From contig NC_134353.1 of the NCBI RefSeq assembly GCF_048569485.1, positions 708,095,341 through 708,159,340 on the forward strand: a stretch of 64,000 nucleotides of DNA, given 5' to 3'. Under the pieces are notes generated by a model. That model was not told the origin of the DNA and searched no databases. It was given only the letters and a program-made list of their open reading frames with translations. Position 1 is the first letter of the stretch. Every line of letters starts with the position of its first letter. The DNA comes from Anomaloglossus baeobatrachus. Its lineage: Eukaryota > Chordata > Amphibia > Anura > Aromobatidae. This document shows, in pieces, positions 42,530 to 54,942 of this stretch. Made by a program: the position numbers and the translations under genes.

Positions 42530-45051
42530 GGCCCCCTTCACACGTCCGTGAAACACGTGCGTGTTTGGTCCGTTTCCGTATATGCCGGAGACACGGCCAA
42601 ACGTGCACCAATGTTAATCTATGATTGTGGTCACACGTGCATTATTTCATTATGTCCGTGTGTGCGTGTCTGTGATCCGTATGTGTGTGCGTTTTGCACG
42701 GATGCATGTCCGTTATCTGCACGGAGCACGCACACGTGGACACAATGAAAGTCTATGGGTATGTGCACACACGTTAGTAAACACGTATGCATCTACCTAT
42801 AGTCCGTGTCCGTTTGGTGTTTTTATTTCTAGTGATGTCGGCTATTCTTTCTATTTCTGTGTATGTCGGTCAATCTCCCTGAGTCCGTCGGTCGGTCTCT
42901 CTGTCTCTCTGTCGGTCTCTCTGTCTGTCTGTCCCTCTCTCACAGTCTGTCGGTCAGTTTCCCCCCCTCTCTCATACTTACCGTTCCCCGATCTCCGGCG
43001 CAGCGCTGCACGGCATTCACACTGCTGCGGCGGCTTTTACTATTTTGAAAAAGCCGGCCGCTCATTAAACAATCTCCTATTCCCTGCTTTCCCCGCCCAC
43101 CGGCGCCTATGATTGGTTGCAGTGAGACACGCCCCCACGCTGAGTGACAGGTGTCACACTGCACCCAATCACAGCAGCCGGTGGGCGTGTCTATACTGTG
43201 CAGTAAAATAAATAAATAAATAATTAAAAAAAAACGGCGTGCGGTCCCCCCCAATTTTAATGCCAGCCAGATAAAGCCATACGGCTGAAGGCTGGTATTC
43301 TCAGGATGGGGAGCTCCACGTTATGGGGAGCCCCCCACCCTAACAATATCAGTCAGCAGCCGCCCAGAATTGCCGCATACATTAGATGCGACAGTTCTGG
43401 GGCTGTACCTGGCTCTTCCCGATTTGCCCTGGTGCGTTGGCAAATCGGGGTAATAAGGAATTATTGGCAGCCCATAGCTGCCAATAAGTCCTAGATTAAT
43501 CATGTCAGGCGTCTATGAGACACCCTCCATGATTAATCTGTAAATTACAGTAAATAAACACACACACCAGAAAAAATCCTTTATTAGAAATAAAAACACA
43601 CACATATACCCTGGTTCACCACTTTAATCAGCCCCAAAAAGCCCTCCATGTCCGGCGTACTCCAGGATGCTCCAGCGTCGCTTCCAGCGCTGCTGCATGG
43701 AGGTGACAGGAGCTGCAGAAGACACCGCCGCTCCGGTCACCTCCACGCAGCTAATGAAGACAGCCGCGCGATCAGCTGAGCTGTCACTGAGGTTACCCGC
43801 TGTCACTGGATCCAGTGACAGCGGGTAACCTCAGTGACAGCTCAGCTGATCGCCGGCTGTCTTCATTAGCTGCGTGGAGGTGACCGGAGCGGCGGTGTCT
43901 TCTGCAGCTCCTGTCACCTCCATGCAGCAGCGCTGGATGCGACGCTGGAGGACTGTGGAGTACGCCGGACATGGAGGGCTTTTTCGGGCTGATTAAAGTG
44001 GTGAACCAGGGTATATGTTAGTGTGTTTTATTTCTAATAAAGGATTTTTTCTGGTGTGTGTGTTTATTTACTGTAATTTACAGATTAATCATGGAGGGTG
44101 TCTCATAGACGCCTGACATGATTAATCTAGGACTTATTGGCAGCTATGGGCTGCCAATAATTCCTTATTACCCCGATTTGCCAACGCACCAGGGCAAATC
44201 GGGAAGAGCCGGGTACAGCCCCAGAACTGTCGCATCTAATGTATGCGGCAATTCTGGGCGGCTGCTGACTGATATTGTTAGGGTGGGGGGCTCCCCATAA
44301 CGTGGAGCTCCCCATCCTGAGAATACCAGCCTTCAGCCGTATGGCTTTATCTGGCTGGCATTAAAATTGGGGGGGACCGCACGCCGTTTTTTTTTAATTA
44401 TTTATTTATTTATTTTACTGCACAGTATAGACACGCCCACCGGCTGCTGTGATTGGGTGCAGTGTGACACCTGTCACTCAGCGTGGGGGCGTGTCTCACT
44501 GCAACCAATCATAGGCGCCGGTGGGCGGGGAAAGCAGGGAATAGGAGATTGTTTAATGAGCGGCCGGCTTTTTCAAAATAGTAAAAGCCGCCGCAGCAGT
44601 GTGAATGCCGTGCAGCGCCGGGGATCGGGGATCGGTGAGTATATGAGAGAGGGGGGGACACTTCAGTCACTCGGGGGATTAGTGGTCACCGGTGAATCCT
44701 TCACAGGTGACCGCTAATCAGTACTCGACACAGACAGAGCCGCGGTATGAGGATGAAGTCGGGTGAAGTTCACCCGAGTTCATTCTCATCGCGCAACTCT
44801 GTCTGCTGTCAGCCGACATTTAAAAACGACATTGTGCATCACACACACGGACATTCCACACGGACATTCCACGTACACATACACGTTAATTCCACACGCA
44901 CACACGGACGTTCTGCACACAAACACGGCTAGCATACGCAATTCACACAGGTGCCACACGGACCATAAAAACGGACACAAAAACGGGACACGGACCCGAA
45001 TAACGGCCCGTAACACACGTGCGTGTTTTTCACGGACGTGTGAAGGGGGCC
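42530..45051. mobile_element. 2.5-kb foldback MITE, GGCCCCC ends
   Basis: Ends GGCCCCCTTCACACGTCCGTG and mirror, with perfect TTA copies (42527-42529, 45052-45054). The interior is one huge palindrome centred on CACTGGATCCAGTG near 43813. The arms match almost base for base out to about 42961 and 44660. The outer thirds are CACACG/ACGTG-rich and less alike. Open frames in the arms are mirror images of each other and are not genes. Confidence 0.9.
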
Positions 45052-45130
45052 TTAGACAAAGTAAAGATTCCTAGGAACATTCACACATTTTTAGCTCTAG
45101 CTCTCCGGACTCTGTTTAGCGAGTGGCTAA

Positions 45131-45354
45131 GGCTAGTTTCACACGTCCGGCTTTTCGCCGGTTTGCCAGATTTGGCGCACTCCCGTACAGTGTATACAGT
45201 ACAATGGCAGCGCGACAAGCGCCGGTCACATGCTGTCATGTGACCGGAGCATGTGACCCGAAAGTTGCGGCGCTGCCATTGTACTGTATCACACTGTACT
45301 GGAGTGCGCCAAATCTGGCAAACCGACGAAAAGCCGGATGTGTAAAACCGGCCT
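45131..45354. mobile_element. Short MITE, GGCTAGTTTCACACG end
   Basis: GGCTAGTTTCACACGTCCGGC mirrors GCCGGATGTGTAAAACCGGCC, flanked by TAA. The interior is a palindrome around GTCACATGCTGTCATGTGAC. A 224-bp hairpin with no coding. Confidence 0.75.
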
Positions 45355-45394
45355 TAAACTGAACACTCCGTGAATGGGAGCGATAATATAGTAT

Positions 45395-45470
45395 ATGTAT
45401 ACCCTTTTTCACTTGTAAAGCGCCATGGAATTAATGGCGCTATAATAATAATAATAAATAATAATAATCT
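45395..45470 (+). repeat. LINE/SINE-like 3' tail with (AAT)n
   Basis: TGTAAAGCGCCATGGAATTAATGGCGCTATAATAATAATAA is, in outline, the stem-loop plus short microsatellite seen at the 3' end of CR1/L2-type LINEs and dependent SINEs. The body upstream is not recognisable. Confidence 0.5.
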
Positions 45471-45689
45471 CAAATGAAACAACTATTGGGACTAGAACTG
45501 ATAGAAGCGGAAAGGAGCAAAGAAAAATCAGCAGGAAAAGTTTTCCCGCTGTGGGAAAGAGTTCATTGGATTTCATTACAGCCTTCAGGAAATCCTGAAA
45601 ATAATTAGCCCTTCCCGTCATGCAAAATGGTATTGCCTGGAAGACCTGGGAGGGACACTGGAGGTCTTAGGACCATCATTAGACACTTA

Positions 45690-45855
45690 AGGCCCTGTCA
45701 CACACAGAGATAAATCTGCGGCAGATCTGTGGTTGCAGTGAAATTGTGGGCAATCAGTGCCAGGTTTGTGGCTGTGTACAAATGGAACAATATGTCCATG
45801 ATTTCACTGCAACCACAGATCTGCCAAAGATTTATCTCTGTGTGTGACGGGGCCT
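45690..45855. mobile_element. 166-bp MITE, TTA target site
   Basis: AGGCCCTGTCACACACAGAG mirrors CTCTGTGTGTGACGGGGCCT, with TTA copies at 45687-45689 and 45856-45858. Nearly all of it folds back on itself. Confidence 0.85.
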
Positions 45856-46165
45856 TTAGTGTATATCGTATGGAAGATGGTAGCCGACACCATAGTAGGA
45901 ACCTAATTGTGGAAAGGTTGACGCTCACATTCCCATTCCCATTCTTTGTTTGTGATACTACTTTTTCTTTTTTCTTTCTTTGCAAGGTTTACAGATGCAT
46001 TGACAAACAAATCAATCTCATGTATGCTGATGTTTACTATTTGACCATGTAATTGCTTTATTTTCTGTTAGGTTTAAAAATTTGAATGTAAAAGGTGTTT
46101 AAAAAAAAAAAGTCAAACCATTTGGTGTGAATGTATCCAGTCCACTGTGAAGCGAGTAAATGTAA

Positions 46166-46552
46166 GGGCTCATGCGCACGTAACTGCAAAATATTCTGCA
46201 ACGATTTGACAGCACATGTGCGCGTAAAATCGCTGCAGAAACACTGCATAATGGATGCAGTTTTTTAAAAAAAAAAAAAAAAAAGCCAATTTCATACGCT
46301 CGGGATGCTGCCCCCACCGTAGAGAGTGGGAGCAGCATCCAGAATGCAGAAATAATTGACATGCTGCTTTTATGAACGCACGGATTTGGGTCAAAATTTT
46401 AGCACCCAAATCGCTGCGTTCATAAAAGCAATGTGCGCACGTCTCATGCACAATCTACATAGACTGTGCAGGGGACGCAGGACGCATGCATTTACACTGC
46501 AGTGCACTACGCAGTGTAAATGCATGCAATTACGCAACGTGCGCATGAGCCC
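46166..46552. mobile_element. 387-bp MITE, TAA target site
   Basis: GGGCTCATGCGCACGTAACTG mirrors CGCAACGTGCGCATGAGCCC, with perfect TAA copies at 46163-46165 and 46553-46555. Confidence 0.85.
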
Positions 46553-47539
46553 TAAGTCTGAAATTCGGGTGCAAAATTTGCAGCATTTTAGTGGAACATG
46601 TGGAAATTTAAAAAAAGGTTAAAGGCAAAAAATGTAGAGTTTTGATTTTGTGCAAAAGTAATGTACAATGTGCGACATTTTAAAGAACTTGGTGCAAACA
46701 AACAAAACAAAAAACAATGAATACCACAATATAAAAAAATAAAAGTGACAAAGCAAAATGGAAATGAAGAATCAGGCTCTTTGCGTCTGTTCCACAACCT
46801 CCCACAGGATGGCGGGTTCCCATTAGTTTGACCACCCCTGATCACAAGGTGCGGACAAGATGTATCGTCCTTTTGTGTGATTGTAGTATCCCCGACCCAA
46901 CTGCACAACACTTTCCTAACACTGTGGCTACAGATTCTTGGTGTCGCTGATACATCGTAGTACCATGCAAGTGAATGGGGTCACATTGTGACGGGTAAGA
47001 ATGGCAACTTGCTTGTAGCGGTTGAAGTACCCTCAAAGTCTCAATGTGACCCCGTTCAGTTGCACTGCGCTGGGATGTGGCAGCGCAGATACCACTCTTT
47101 GCCCACACGGCTTGTGTAGTGGCCACGGTCGCTGCGTAGCCCCAGCCCAAAGCCATACTCATGATCAGTTTTCTGCTTACGTTTCGGGCAGCTGAAACCC
47201 TACGCACCCTTCACACGCGGCCATATAAATGCAAAATGTGTTAGCAAGAGACTTTACCAAAGTGGGAGCCATGACACCACCAGGCTACTTCACAATGTAT
47301 GGCAAATGGGGAAATTATCACTATATGCCCATTGTATACCTCTAATTTTTGGACATAATGGCACTTAGTGGTCCCAGATCAAAAAGAGAGTCAGGTAAGG
47401 AGCAAAGAGGGTCTTGGTGGGACTATTCCTTCACAAAAAGGTGGGATGTGGTGACATCTCATCCCACATCCTGCAGGGGGAGACATTGCCTGCAGACCCC
47501 CGCTCTCATTCTGTGCTCCCATGGTAACATCCCCACCCC
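46553..47539. other. Clathrin 5' flank, no gene seen
   Basis: Holds an inverted GGGGTCACATTGTGA/CAATGTGACCCC pair near 46979-47055, probably part of another decayed inverted-repeat element. The minus-strand open frames across it have no recognisable domain. Confidence 0.4.
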
Positions 47540-47554
47540 TATGTGAGCCTATCT

Positions 47555-47693
47555 TTGAGCCTGCGCAGCCGGCTTGTCAGTGCGCCTGCGCGGGTGAAGC
47601 CTCAGTCATACCGTGTGTCCCGGGCGCCGCCGACGGAGTCTCCTTAGGACACGGTTTGAGCTGTGCTCGGAGCCCGAGGCCGGACCGGCAGCC
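47555..47693 (+). promoter_or_regulatory. CpG-rich promoter and 5' UTR of the clathrin gene
   Basis: CpG density rises sharply here compared with the flanks. TGCGCCTGCGCG at 47581-47592 is one base off the NRF1 palindrome, and a related GCCTGCGCAG lies at 47559. No TATA box is visible, as is usual for a housekeeping promoter. The transcript start is not fixed. Confidence 0.6.
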
Positions 47694-47735
47694 ATGGCGC
47701 AGATCTTGCCTATTCGCTTCCAGGAGCACTTTCAG
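47694..47735 (+). CDS. CLTC: Clathrin heavy chain, coding exon 1
   Basis: ATG in a strong context (GCAGCCATGG) opens 14 codons, MAQILPIRFQEHFQ, followed by the donor CAG|GTAAGC at 47736. This is the start of vertebrate clathrin heavy chain, which forms the triskelion legs of coated pits and vesicles. From memory, CLTC reads MAQILPIRFQEHLQ and the paralogue CLTCL1 reads MAQILPVRFQEHFQ. This copy has I7 of the first and F13 of the second, so the symbol is provisional. The exon ends in phase 0 at the same residue as I recall for the human gene. The rest of the protein (beginning LQNLGINP in relatives) is not found to the right, so exon 2 must lie beyond the window. Confidence 0.85.
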
Positions 47736-47740
47736 GTAAG

Positions 47741-49980
47741 CTGCCATAGTATGGGAATGAGGAGGGTCGGAATGGGGAGAGCCGGGCTTGTGCAGCTGCA
47801 GTAATGGTGAATAGCGGATTTCTGGGGAATGCTGGTGAGGCGTGCTGGAGGGGAACGGACAGGACCACGACCCTGTGTGGGAAATGAATCAGCAGATGTC
47901 CTTGGGGCTGTGCATTACCGAGGAGGGAATGGGCAGTGAGGGGTTAACTGATGCCTCATTTTGGGGGAGGGCTTAGTGCCCCCTTATGTGTGGTACTATA
48001 GGCTTCATGTATGGAGCTGCTCAGGGCCTGGCATTATGGCTGATCTGCCATTAATCCTTCTCATATCATGCTGATCCCTTCATGCAGTCTGCAGTTATGT
48101 AATGCAGCCCCCTGATATTTGGGTCTCCCCCAGATTTTGCCCTATGTGTAAGCTGCGGCTGATGCAGATGTGCAGATCTCCCCCACCTCCTCTTAGGGGT
48201 ATTGATTTCCAGCAGTGAGGAGGAGGAGGGGTGCCCTGTGCAGGGGCGTCCCCTCCCCACCATCCCTGGGTACCAGCGGAGGCAGCATACACTAACATTT
48301 TGGATGGATCCTCTCGGCCCATGACACAGATGTCATCTGGCTGTATGGAGGGTCCACAAGACGCCGTACTCATCCATCAGACGCCTTCACTGCTTCCCAC
48401 TGGGATTGGTGGCAGAAAGCGCAATCATCCTTGTACAGTGTGTCTCTGTAGTCATTGCAGTGTGCTGAGCAATATCATTCCAGTCCTGACGGTGACTGAT
48501 CAGCGGACACTGGCAATGAAGAGGTTAATCTAAAAATTAAAAGAATGCTAAAATGAATAGAGAGCAGGAAGTGAGACCCCCTCCAGCCTCCCCCATAATG
48601 GAGGGTCTGGAAGTGTCAGGACACCCCTCCTCTTTAACTGTTTGTTGGCGGTAAAGAAATTGGAAGACCCCCAAAGGCTGCCACCCTACTAGAGATGGGC
48701 CGTGCCCACATTTGTGCCCGCTTGTCTTGCATAAAGCGTTCTGACAGTCCAGATGACAGTCTCCTGCTGTTCCAGGGTAATTGTGAGCAACTTACCCAAG
48801 GTCAGGAGGAAATGGCAGACTTCTGTCGGAATCTCTGCTGTGTTAATGCCTGGCTAACTGCAAAGCTGCGGAGGGCTGAGTCATTTTATTGGTTTGTAGT
48901 CCTGCTGATCGGACGTGCACCAAATGCACAAGGTGGATATCAGAGGATCTGTTAGAAAATAAAATGGAGAGCAGATTGCCATCTTCCCCCATAACATAAT
49001 TGGGGACCAAGAAAGCCTGAGAACCTCATTCCTTATTTGTTGTCAATATTCACACAAATCAGGAGGTTTCGATACATTGCTGATGTAGGACGTGTCCAAA
49101 GGCGCACGTTTCTGACCAGTAGACTACTTCCAAACTGACAATCGGAAAATTGTGGTAAAAATTGCACCTGAAATGATTTAGAAATAAATCCTAAAAATTC
49201 AGGAAGCAGAAATATTGGCGAGATTTCAGCAAAGCAGGACGCCATCAATCATGTAACCTAGCGGTGAAGGTCACCTTTCTGTAAGGATCGCCTCCCTGGT
49301 ATCCTGCACTGCGTGGGTAGCCAATGTGGCAATCTCCGATAACAGGGCACACTCCAAAATATATCTAATGTTGTGTAGATACAGTTCCTTTACCGTATCC
49401 GACATAAGTCACTCACCCGGAGACTTGCACTACCTCCCGGCTGATTCGGTCACTAGTATCGATGGAGACTTCTGAGGCTAAGTTCACATGAGCGCTTAAA
49501 GAGGCATCAGAAAACCGGCTGACTTTCCATTTGTCATCCTCATGGAATGAGTGTCTATTCATCAGCCGTAAATAAAATATACACAACCAAATTCAATTTC
49601 CAATGTTAAAAATTTCAGTGCCTTTAAAAATAAGATGCTTTGTGGTTGATCCTTAGACATCTGATTTTAACTATTTACCTTCTTGTAAATTTGTGTAGGT
49701 GAGTCTCATGAAATGCCGAAGAAAGTAGTGCATACTGTATTTTTTACTTATTTATTTAACGTAGACATATGGTCTGGGAAAAAAAGTCATCTGAGCAGGC
49801 CTACTGAATTACATCTGTCAGTTTTGGGGGGTTTTTTGGTCCAAAAATATGGTCTTGTGAACCTAAACTACAATTCAGGACTTAGGGCTCCGTTCATGAA
49901 AGCTTTTACACCAGAATTTTGGCGTAAAAAGCTTTAAAAAGTTGCATAATTTTGGCACAACTTGCGGCAGCACTAAAATG
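47741..49980. other. Intron stretch with nothing recognised
   Basis: Mixed-composition DNA. A GTTCACATGAGCGCTTAAAG fragment near 49480 resembles a MITE end. The open frames here are short and show no known domain. Confidence 0.4.
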
Positions 49981-49990
49981 ATATGACTAA

Positions 49991-50439
49991 GGCTGCTTTC
50001 ACACCTCCGGTTTTAGCAGAGCCAGCCAATCCGGCTCTAAAACCTATGCAACGGATGCGGCGACAAAACTGCAACCTTTGCATAAAGCTTGCAGCCTACT
50101 GAGCATGCGCAGTGGAAAAAAACGCATGCGGCGGCCGGATGCGGTTTTTGCCGCAGGACGCCGAATGCGGCATCCATAGGCATGCATTTCAAATTGCACT
50201 GCATCGGCCGGATGCGGCGCGATGCGGTTTTTTTTTGCCAGACAAAAAAACGTGCCAGGCAATGCTCCATCCGGCCGCCGCATCGGCTAAATCTGCCGCA
50301 TGCAGCAAAAACCAGACGGCATGCAAGCCCATGCGGCACAATACGGCACTAATATAAGTCTATGCAAAAAAAAGGTTGCGTTTTTTCTGCAAAGCGCCGG
50401 ATTGTGCCGCACAGGAGAAACCGATGTGTGAAAGCAGCC
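49991..50439. mobile_element. MITE, GGCTGCTTTCACAC ends
   Basis: GGCTGCTTTCACACCTCCGG mirrors a right end reading CCGATGTGTGAAAGCAGCC, with TAA at the left and TTA at the right. The interior is rich in GCATGCGGC/GCCGGATGCGG. Confidence 0.75.
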
Positions 50440-51139
50440 TTATTTTTGCTCAGCTCCGACAATGTAGACACTGTGTCTGCCTCATGTCAAAGTCGTTGTA
50501 CACTACACCATAAATCATACTTCAGCAAGGGCTGAGGTAGGATTAGGGTCATAGCGCAAACAAAGGTGCACGGCTCTCATCCGGTGCTCCTGATTCATGA
50601 AGAGGTGTATGCAGGAGTGTCTGACTTCAGGGCGCCTCCTGATCAAGACTGGTGTGAGGAAAGCCAGCCTTGATAGATCAGGCCCTTAGTGTTCAAACAC
50701 AGCCAGGTAAGTAGTGCGACTAGTAGTGTAGGCTCCTAATTCTTGATGCCTTGTTATTGGTGTTGTTTTGTTTTTGCCTTTGTCAGGACTCAGGACACAA
50801 AATAGGCCAGAATGGACACTTGAATAGTATAAATGGTTTCTATAGTTAACCTTTCCCATCTCTTCCTATAGGACCTCTTCAAATAAGGCAGTATTAATAA
50901 GGCTCTGTCATGAATGTAGCCAAGTTGTGCGATAAAATGCTATAAACTCTGACGGAAACCAGACAGACCCCATTATAGTCAATGGAGTCTGTCTGATGCC
51001 ACTGGTAAGGGGTCTGGCATGTCTGTTTCATGTTTCTGACTCCTATTTTGGAACAAAATATTTGGAAATAATCCCAATGTTTAACAGAGCCTAATCAAAT
51101 TCCACCATCAAAGTAAGCTTGCACAACAAGTACCGGTAA

Positions 51140-51737
51140 GGCTAAGTTCACACATCCTGTGTTTTCAATCCGTCAGGTCCGTCAGCAACGGATCAGTCAT
51201 TTTCAAGATGTCAACTGATGCAACTGATGTGTTTTTCACAGGATTCCTTTCACAGGAATCCTGTGAAAAAACGGATCAGTTGCGTCCGTTACATCCGCTG
51301 TGCGTCCGTTTTTTGACGGACCAGTCATGATCCGTCTGTGTTTGGGACAGCCCAGTGGGCGTGCCAAGCATGCTGGGCATGCTCAGTAGAGCATGACGGA
51401 ATCCTGCGCTGGATTCCGTTGTAAGACGGATTACGACGGAATCCAGCACCATAGACATGCATTACAAGCTTGACGGATGGCGACGGATTCCTGCGCGGCG
51501 CGTTAATTTTGACGGCCCGAAAAACGTTACATTCTGCGTTGCTCCCCGCTCGGCGGTCAGTCAAAAACGACGGACCGCGACGCAGCGGATGCAACGCAGG
51601 GTCATCAGTCGCAATCCGTCGCTAATAGAAGTCTATGGGGAAATACAGGATTCCTGCAAAATATTTTGCAGGTTACCGTAATTCCCCAAGGCGACGGATT
51701 GTGACTGATGCAAAACACAGGATGTGTGAACTTAGCC
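51140..51737. mobile_element. MITE, GGCTAAGTTCACAC ends, TAA target site
   Basis: GGCTAAGTTCACACATCCTG mirrors CAGGATGTGTGAACTTAGCC, with perfect TAA copies at 51137-51139 and 51738-51740. The interior has many GACGGA/TCCGTC repeats. The gap 50440-51136 shows nothing I can name. Confidence 0.87.
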
Positions 51738-52084
51738 TAATCGTTCTAGGTTTAGCAAATAATTTCTGCTTTTTAATGTCTGTTGATACTTTTGACACTT
51801 CCTGAAAGAAATTAATTTTAGGATGGTCCATACATGTAACATACAGTGGGGAAAAGAAGTATTTGATACTCTGACTGTTTTGCAAGTTTCCCACCTACAA
51901 AGAATGGAGAGGTCTATACGGTAATTTTTCTTAGGTGCACTTCACCTGTGACAGACAGAATCCCTCTAAAAAATCCAGAAAATGACATTGTATGAGTTTT
52001 AAATAATTAATTTACATTTTATTGCAGAAAATAAGTATTTGATAAATAGAAAAACAACTAAATATTTGGTACAGAAACCTTTGT

Positions 52085-53553
52085 TTGCAATTAGAGGTCA
52101 GATGTTTCCTGTAAGTCTTGACCAAGTTTGCACACACTAGAGCAGCGATTATGGCCCACTCCTCCATGCAGATCTTCTCCAGGACTTTCATGTTTCGAGG
52201 CTGTCTATGGGCAACATTGAGTTTCAGCTCCCTCTGAAGATTTTATATTGGGTTCAGGTCTGGAGACTGGCTAGGCCACTCCACTCCAGGACCTTGAAAT
52301 GCTTCTTGCGTAGCCACTCCTTAGTTGCTCTGGCTGTGTGTTTCAGGTCATTGCCATGCTGCAAGACCCAGCCATGACCCATCTTCAATGCGCTTACTGA
52401 GGGAAGAAGTTTGTTTGCCAAAATCTTGCGCTACATGACCCCACCCATCCTCCCTTCAATAGGGTGCAGTTATAATGTCTCCTTTTCACAAAGGCACTCC
52501 CAATGTATGATGTTTCTACCCGTATGCTTCATGGTTGGGACAGTGTGCTTGGGGTTTTACTCATCCTTCTTATTCCTCCAAACATGACGAGTGGAGTTGA
52601 TACCAAAAAGTTCTATTTTGGTCTCATCTGACCACATGACCTTCTCCCATGCCTCCTCTAGATCTTCCAGATAGTCATTGGCAAACTACGAACAGGCCTG
52701 GATATGTGCTGGCCAGAGCAGCGGGACCTTGCGTGGGCTGTAGGATTTTAATCCATGACGGTGTAGTGTGTTATTAATGGTGATCTTTGAGACATTGGTC
52801 GCAGCTCTCTTCCATCCTTAACCAAGTCCTCCTGTGTAGTACTGAGCTTATTCCTGACCTTTATCAGAATCCTTTTTACCCCATGATGTGTGATCTTGCA
52901 AGATTAAGGCCTAAGCCACACAGCATGAAAATTGGATCGAGTGTGATAAAACATCACATTCCACTCGGACCAATATTAGCCTATGTGTCAGCAGCCATGA
53001 GTGATAATTTTCTCGGCCCCAATCGGCCCGAGAAAACAATCGCAGCATGCTGCGATTGTAATGTGAGACTCTTTCTCTTGCACCCATGCAAGTATATGGA
53101 GCGAGAGAACAATCACACTGCACTCGCGGTATACCGATGTACCGTGAGTGCAGTGCGAGAATGGCAATAGCCACCTACAGAGGAGAGAGGAAGATAAATC
53201 CCTCCCTCCCCTCCGTGCCAGCCCGCCCCTCCTCAGCACTGGCCTGCCCCTCCTGAGTGCCGGCCCGTCCCCCACAGCTGATGTCCGATCGCATGATCGG
53301 ACCTCAGTCGCAGTGACACTCGCATGACACTCAGCTCCTGCTGTTCTGCCAGCGCTAGCAGAGTGTATGCGAGGATCGCATTAGTCCCCGTGTGGCCCCG
53401 GCCTATTTCTTCCATTTTCTAATACTTGCACCAACAGTTGTTGCCTTCTCATCAAGCTGCTTGCTATATTTTCCTGTAACCCATCCCAGCCCTCTGCAGG
53501 TGTACAATTTTGTCCCCCCTGGTGTCCTTAGGCAGCTCTTTGGTCTTGGCCAT
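52085..53553 (-). pseudogene. Tc1 transposase, heavily broken
   Basis: From ATG 53553 it reads [19 protein letters not shown] and soon meets stops (first near 53471). It is then split by the MITE. Further on are WSDETKIELFG near 52620, [11 protein letters not shown] near 52260 and [10 protein letters not shown] near 52155. The residue after PI is a stop where ENL is expected. Multiple stops and shifts are present. Confidence 0.75.
52908..53403. mobile_element. MITE, GGCC...CCACAC family, copy 2
   Basis: GGCCTAAGCCACACAGC and CCGTGTGGCCCCGGCC are its ends, with TAA at the left and TAT at the right. The interior matches 30139-30534 (GATAAAACATCACATTCC, GCAGCATGCTGCGATTG). Confidence 0.82.
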
Positions 53554-53834
53554 GGTATAGAGGTTGAAGTGTGATTGGGTGTGTGGAGAGGTATCTTTTC
53601 AGAGAGGTAACGCATTCATACAGGTGCAATTAACACAGGTAATGAGTGCAGCGTAGGAGGGCTTCTTAAATAAAAAAATAACAGGTCTGTGAGAGCCAGT
53701 ATTCTTGATGTTTGTTTGGTGGTCAAATACTTTTTTTCATGCAATAAAATGGAAATTAGTTATTTAAAATTATACAGTGTGATTTATTTTTTTTCAGTTT
53801 TTTTTTCTGTTTTATTTTTGTCTGTCACAGTTAA

Positions 53835-54838
53835 AGGGAACCTGTCAGCAGAAATTTCGCCCAAAACCTAAAAGATTCCACCTCTGCAGCTCCTGGGCTG
53901 CATTCTGGAAAGGTGCCTATTATTATTGTGCCCCATGTGAGACCAAAATAAAGACTTTATAAAGTGGTACCTTTTTGTATTCAGATACTGTAAATGTGAC
54001 ACGGGGGCGGGCTTTCTGGCGTCCGTTATTCTGCCTCATGGTCCTGTATGCCGCCCCCCCCATCGCTCCTTTCTATAGCTGATGCACCGCCCACTGCTCC
54101 AGCCATCCCCGCGCATGCCCAGTGCCAGTCTCACGAGACTGAGCAGTGTGACTGCTGGTGACGTGTGCGCAGGCAAGTGATTATGGGCGGGGCTGTGATT
54201 GTTATACGCAAGTACCCGCCCATAATCTCGTGAGCGCGCAAACCTCACCAGCGGTCACACTGTGCTCAGTGTAGATGCTAGACTGTATGGGCTGCTTCCA
54301 GGGATGTCGTCCCTTTTGTCACGTGATAGGGGCGTGTTCAAAATACTATCACGTGACAAAATGGACGTCATCCCTGGAAGCAGCCCATACAGTCTAGCAT
54401 CTACACTGAGCACAGTGTGACCGCTGGTGAGGTTTGCGCGCTCACGAGATTATGGGCGGGTACTTGCTGATAACAATCACAGCCCCGCCTATAATCACTT
54501 GCCTGCGCACACGTCACCAGCGGTCACACTGCTCAGTCCTGTGAGACTGGCACTGGGCATGCGCGGGGATGGCTGGAGCAGTGGGCGGTGCATCAGCAAT
54601 GGAAAGGAGCGATGGGAGGTGGCATACAGGACCAGGAGGCAGAATAACGGACGCCAGAAAGCCCGCCCCCGTGTCACATTTACAGTATCTGAATACAAAA
54701 AGGTACCACTTTATAAAGTCTTTATTTTGGTCTCACATGGGGCACAATAATAACAGGGACCTTTCTAGAATGCAGCCCAGGAGCTGCAGAGGGGGAATCT
54801 TTTAGGTTTTGGGCGAAATTTCTGCTGACAGGTTCCCT
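53835..54838. mobile_element. 1.0-kb foldback MITE, TTAA target site
   Basis: AGGGAACCTGTCAGCAG and its mirror are flanked by TTAA (53831-53834 and 54839-54842), the site used by Kolobok and piggyBac transposases. The whole element is a near-palindrome centred near 54338, with arms of about 490 bp. Confidence 0.88.
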
Positions 54839-54942
54839 TTAACATGTGCTTATGACAAAACAATTCAGACCTCTCCATTCTTTGTAAATGGGAAAACTTG
54901 CCTAATCTGCAGTGGTTCAAATACTTATTTTTTGATGTACTG

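Larger units (their letters stand above)
51844..54942 (-). mobile_element. Degenerate Tc1 transposon holding two MITEs
   Basis: CAGTGGGGAAAAGAAGTATT at the left, after TA (51842-51843), mirrors CAAATACTTATTTTTTGATG and ACTG at the right (TG instead of TA). The insertions at 52908-53403 and 53835-54838 account for about 1.5 kb, leaving a normal Tc1 length. Confidence 0.82.

Noticed and set aside
42940-44717. Paired open frames in the 2.5-kb foldback
   Set aside because: The same peptides appear on opposite strands because the arms mirror each other. They lack any known domain.
46842-47207. Divergent gene upstream of clathrin
   Set aside because: The minus frame has no recognisable domain and overlaps an inverted-repeat tract. 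No splice or promoter evidence.
48230-48955. Coding exons in clathrin intron 1
   Set aside because: Frames are short, lack plausible splice borders and do not match the expected clathrin exon 2.
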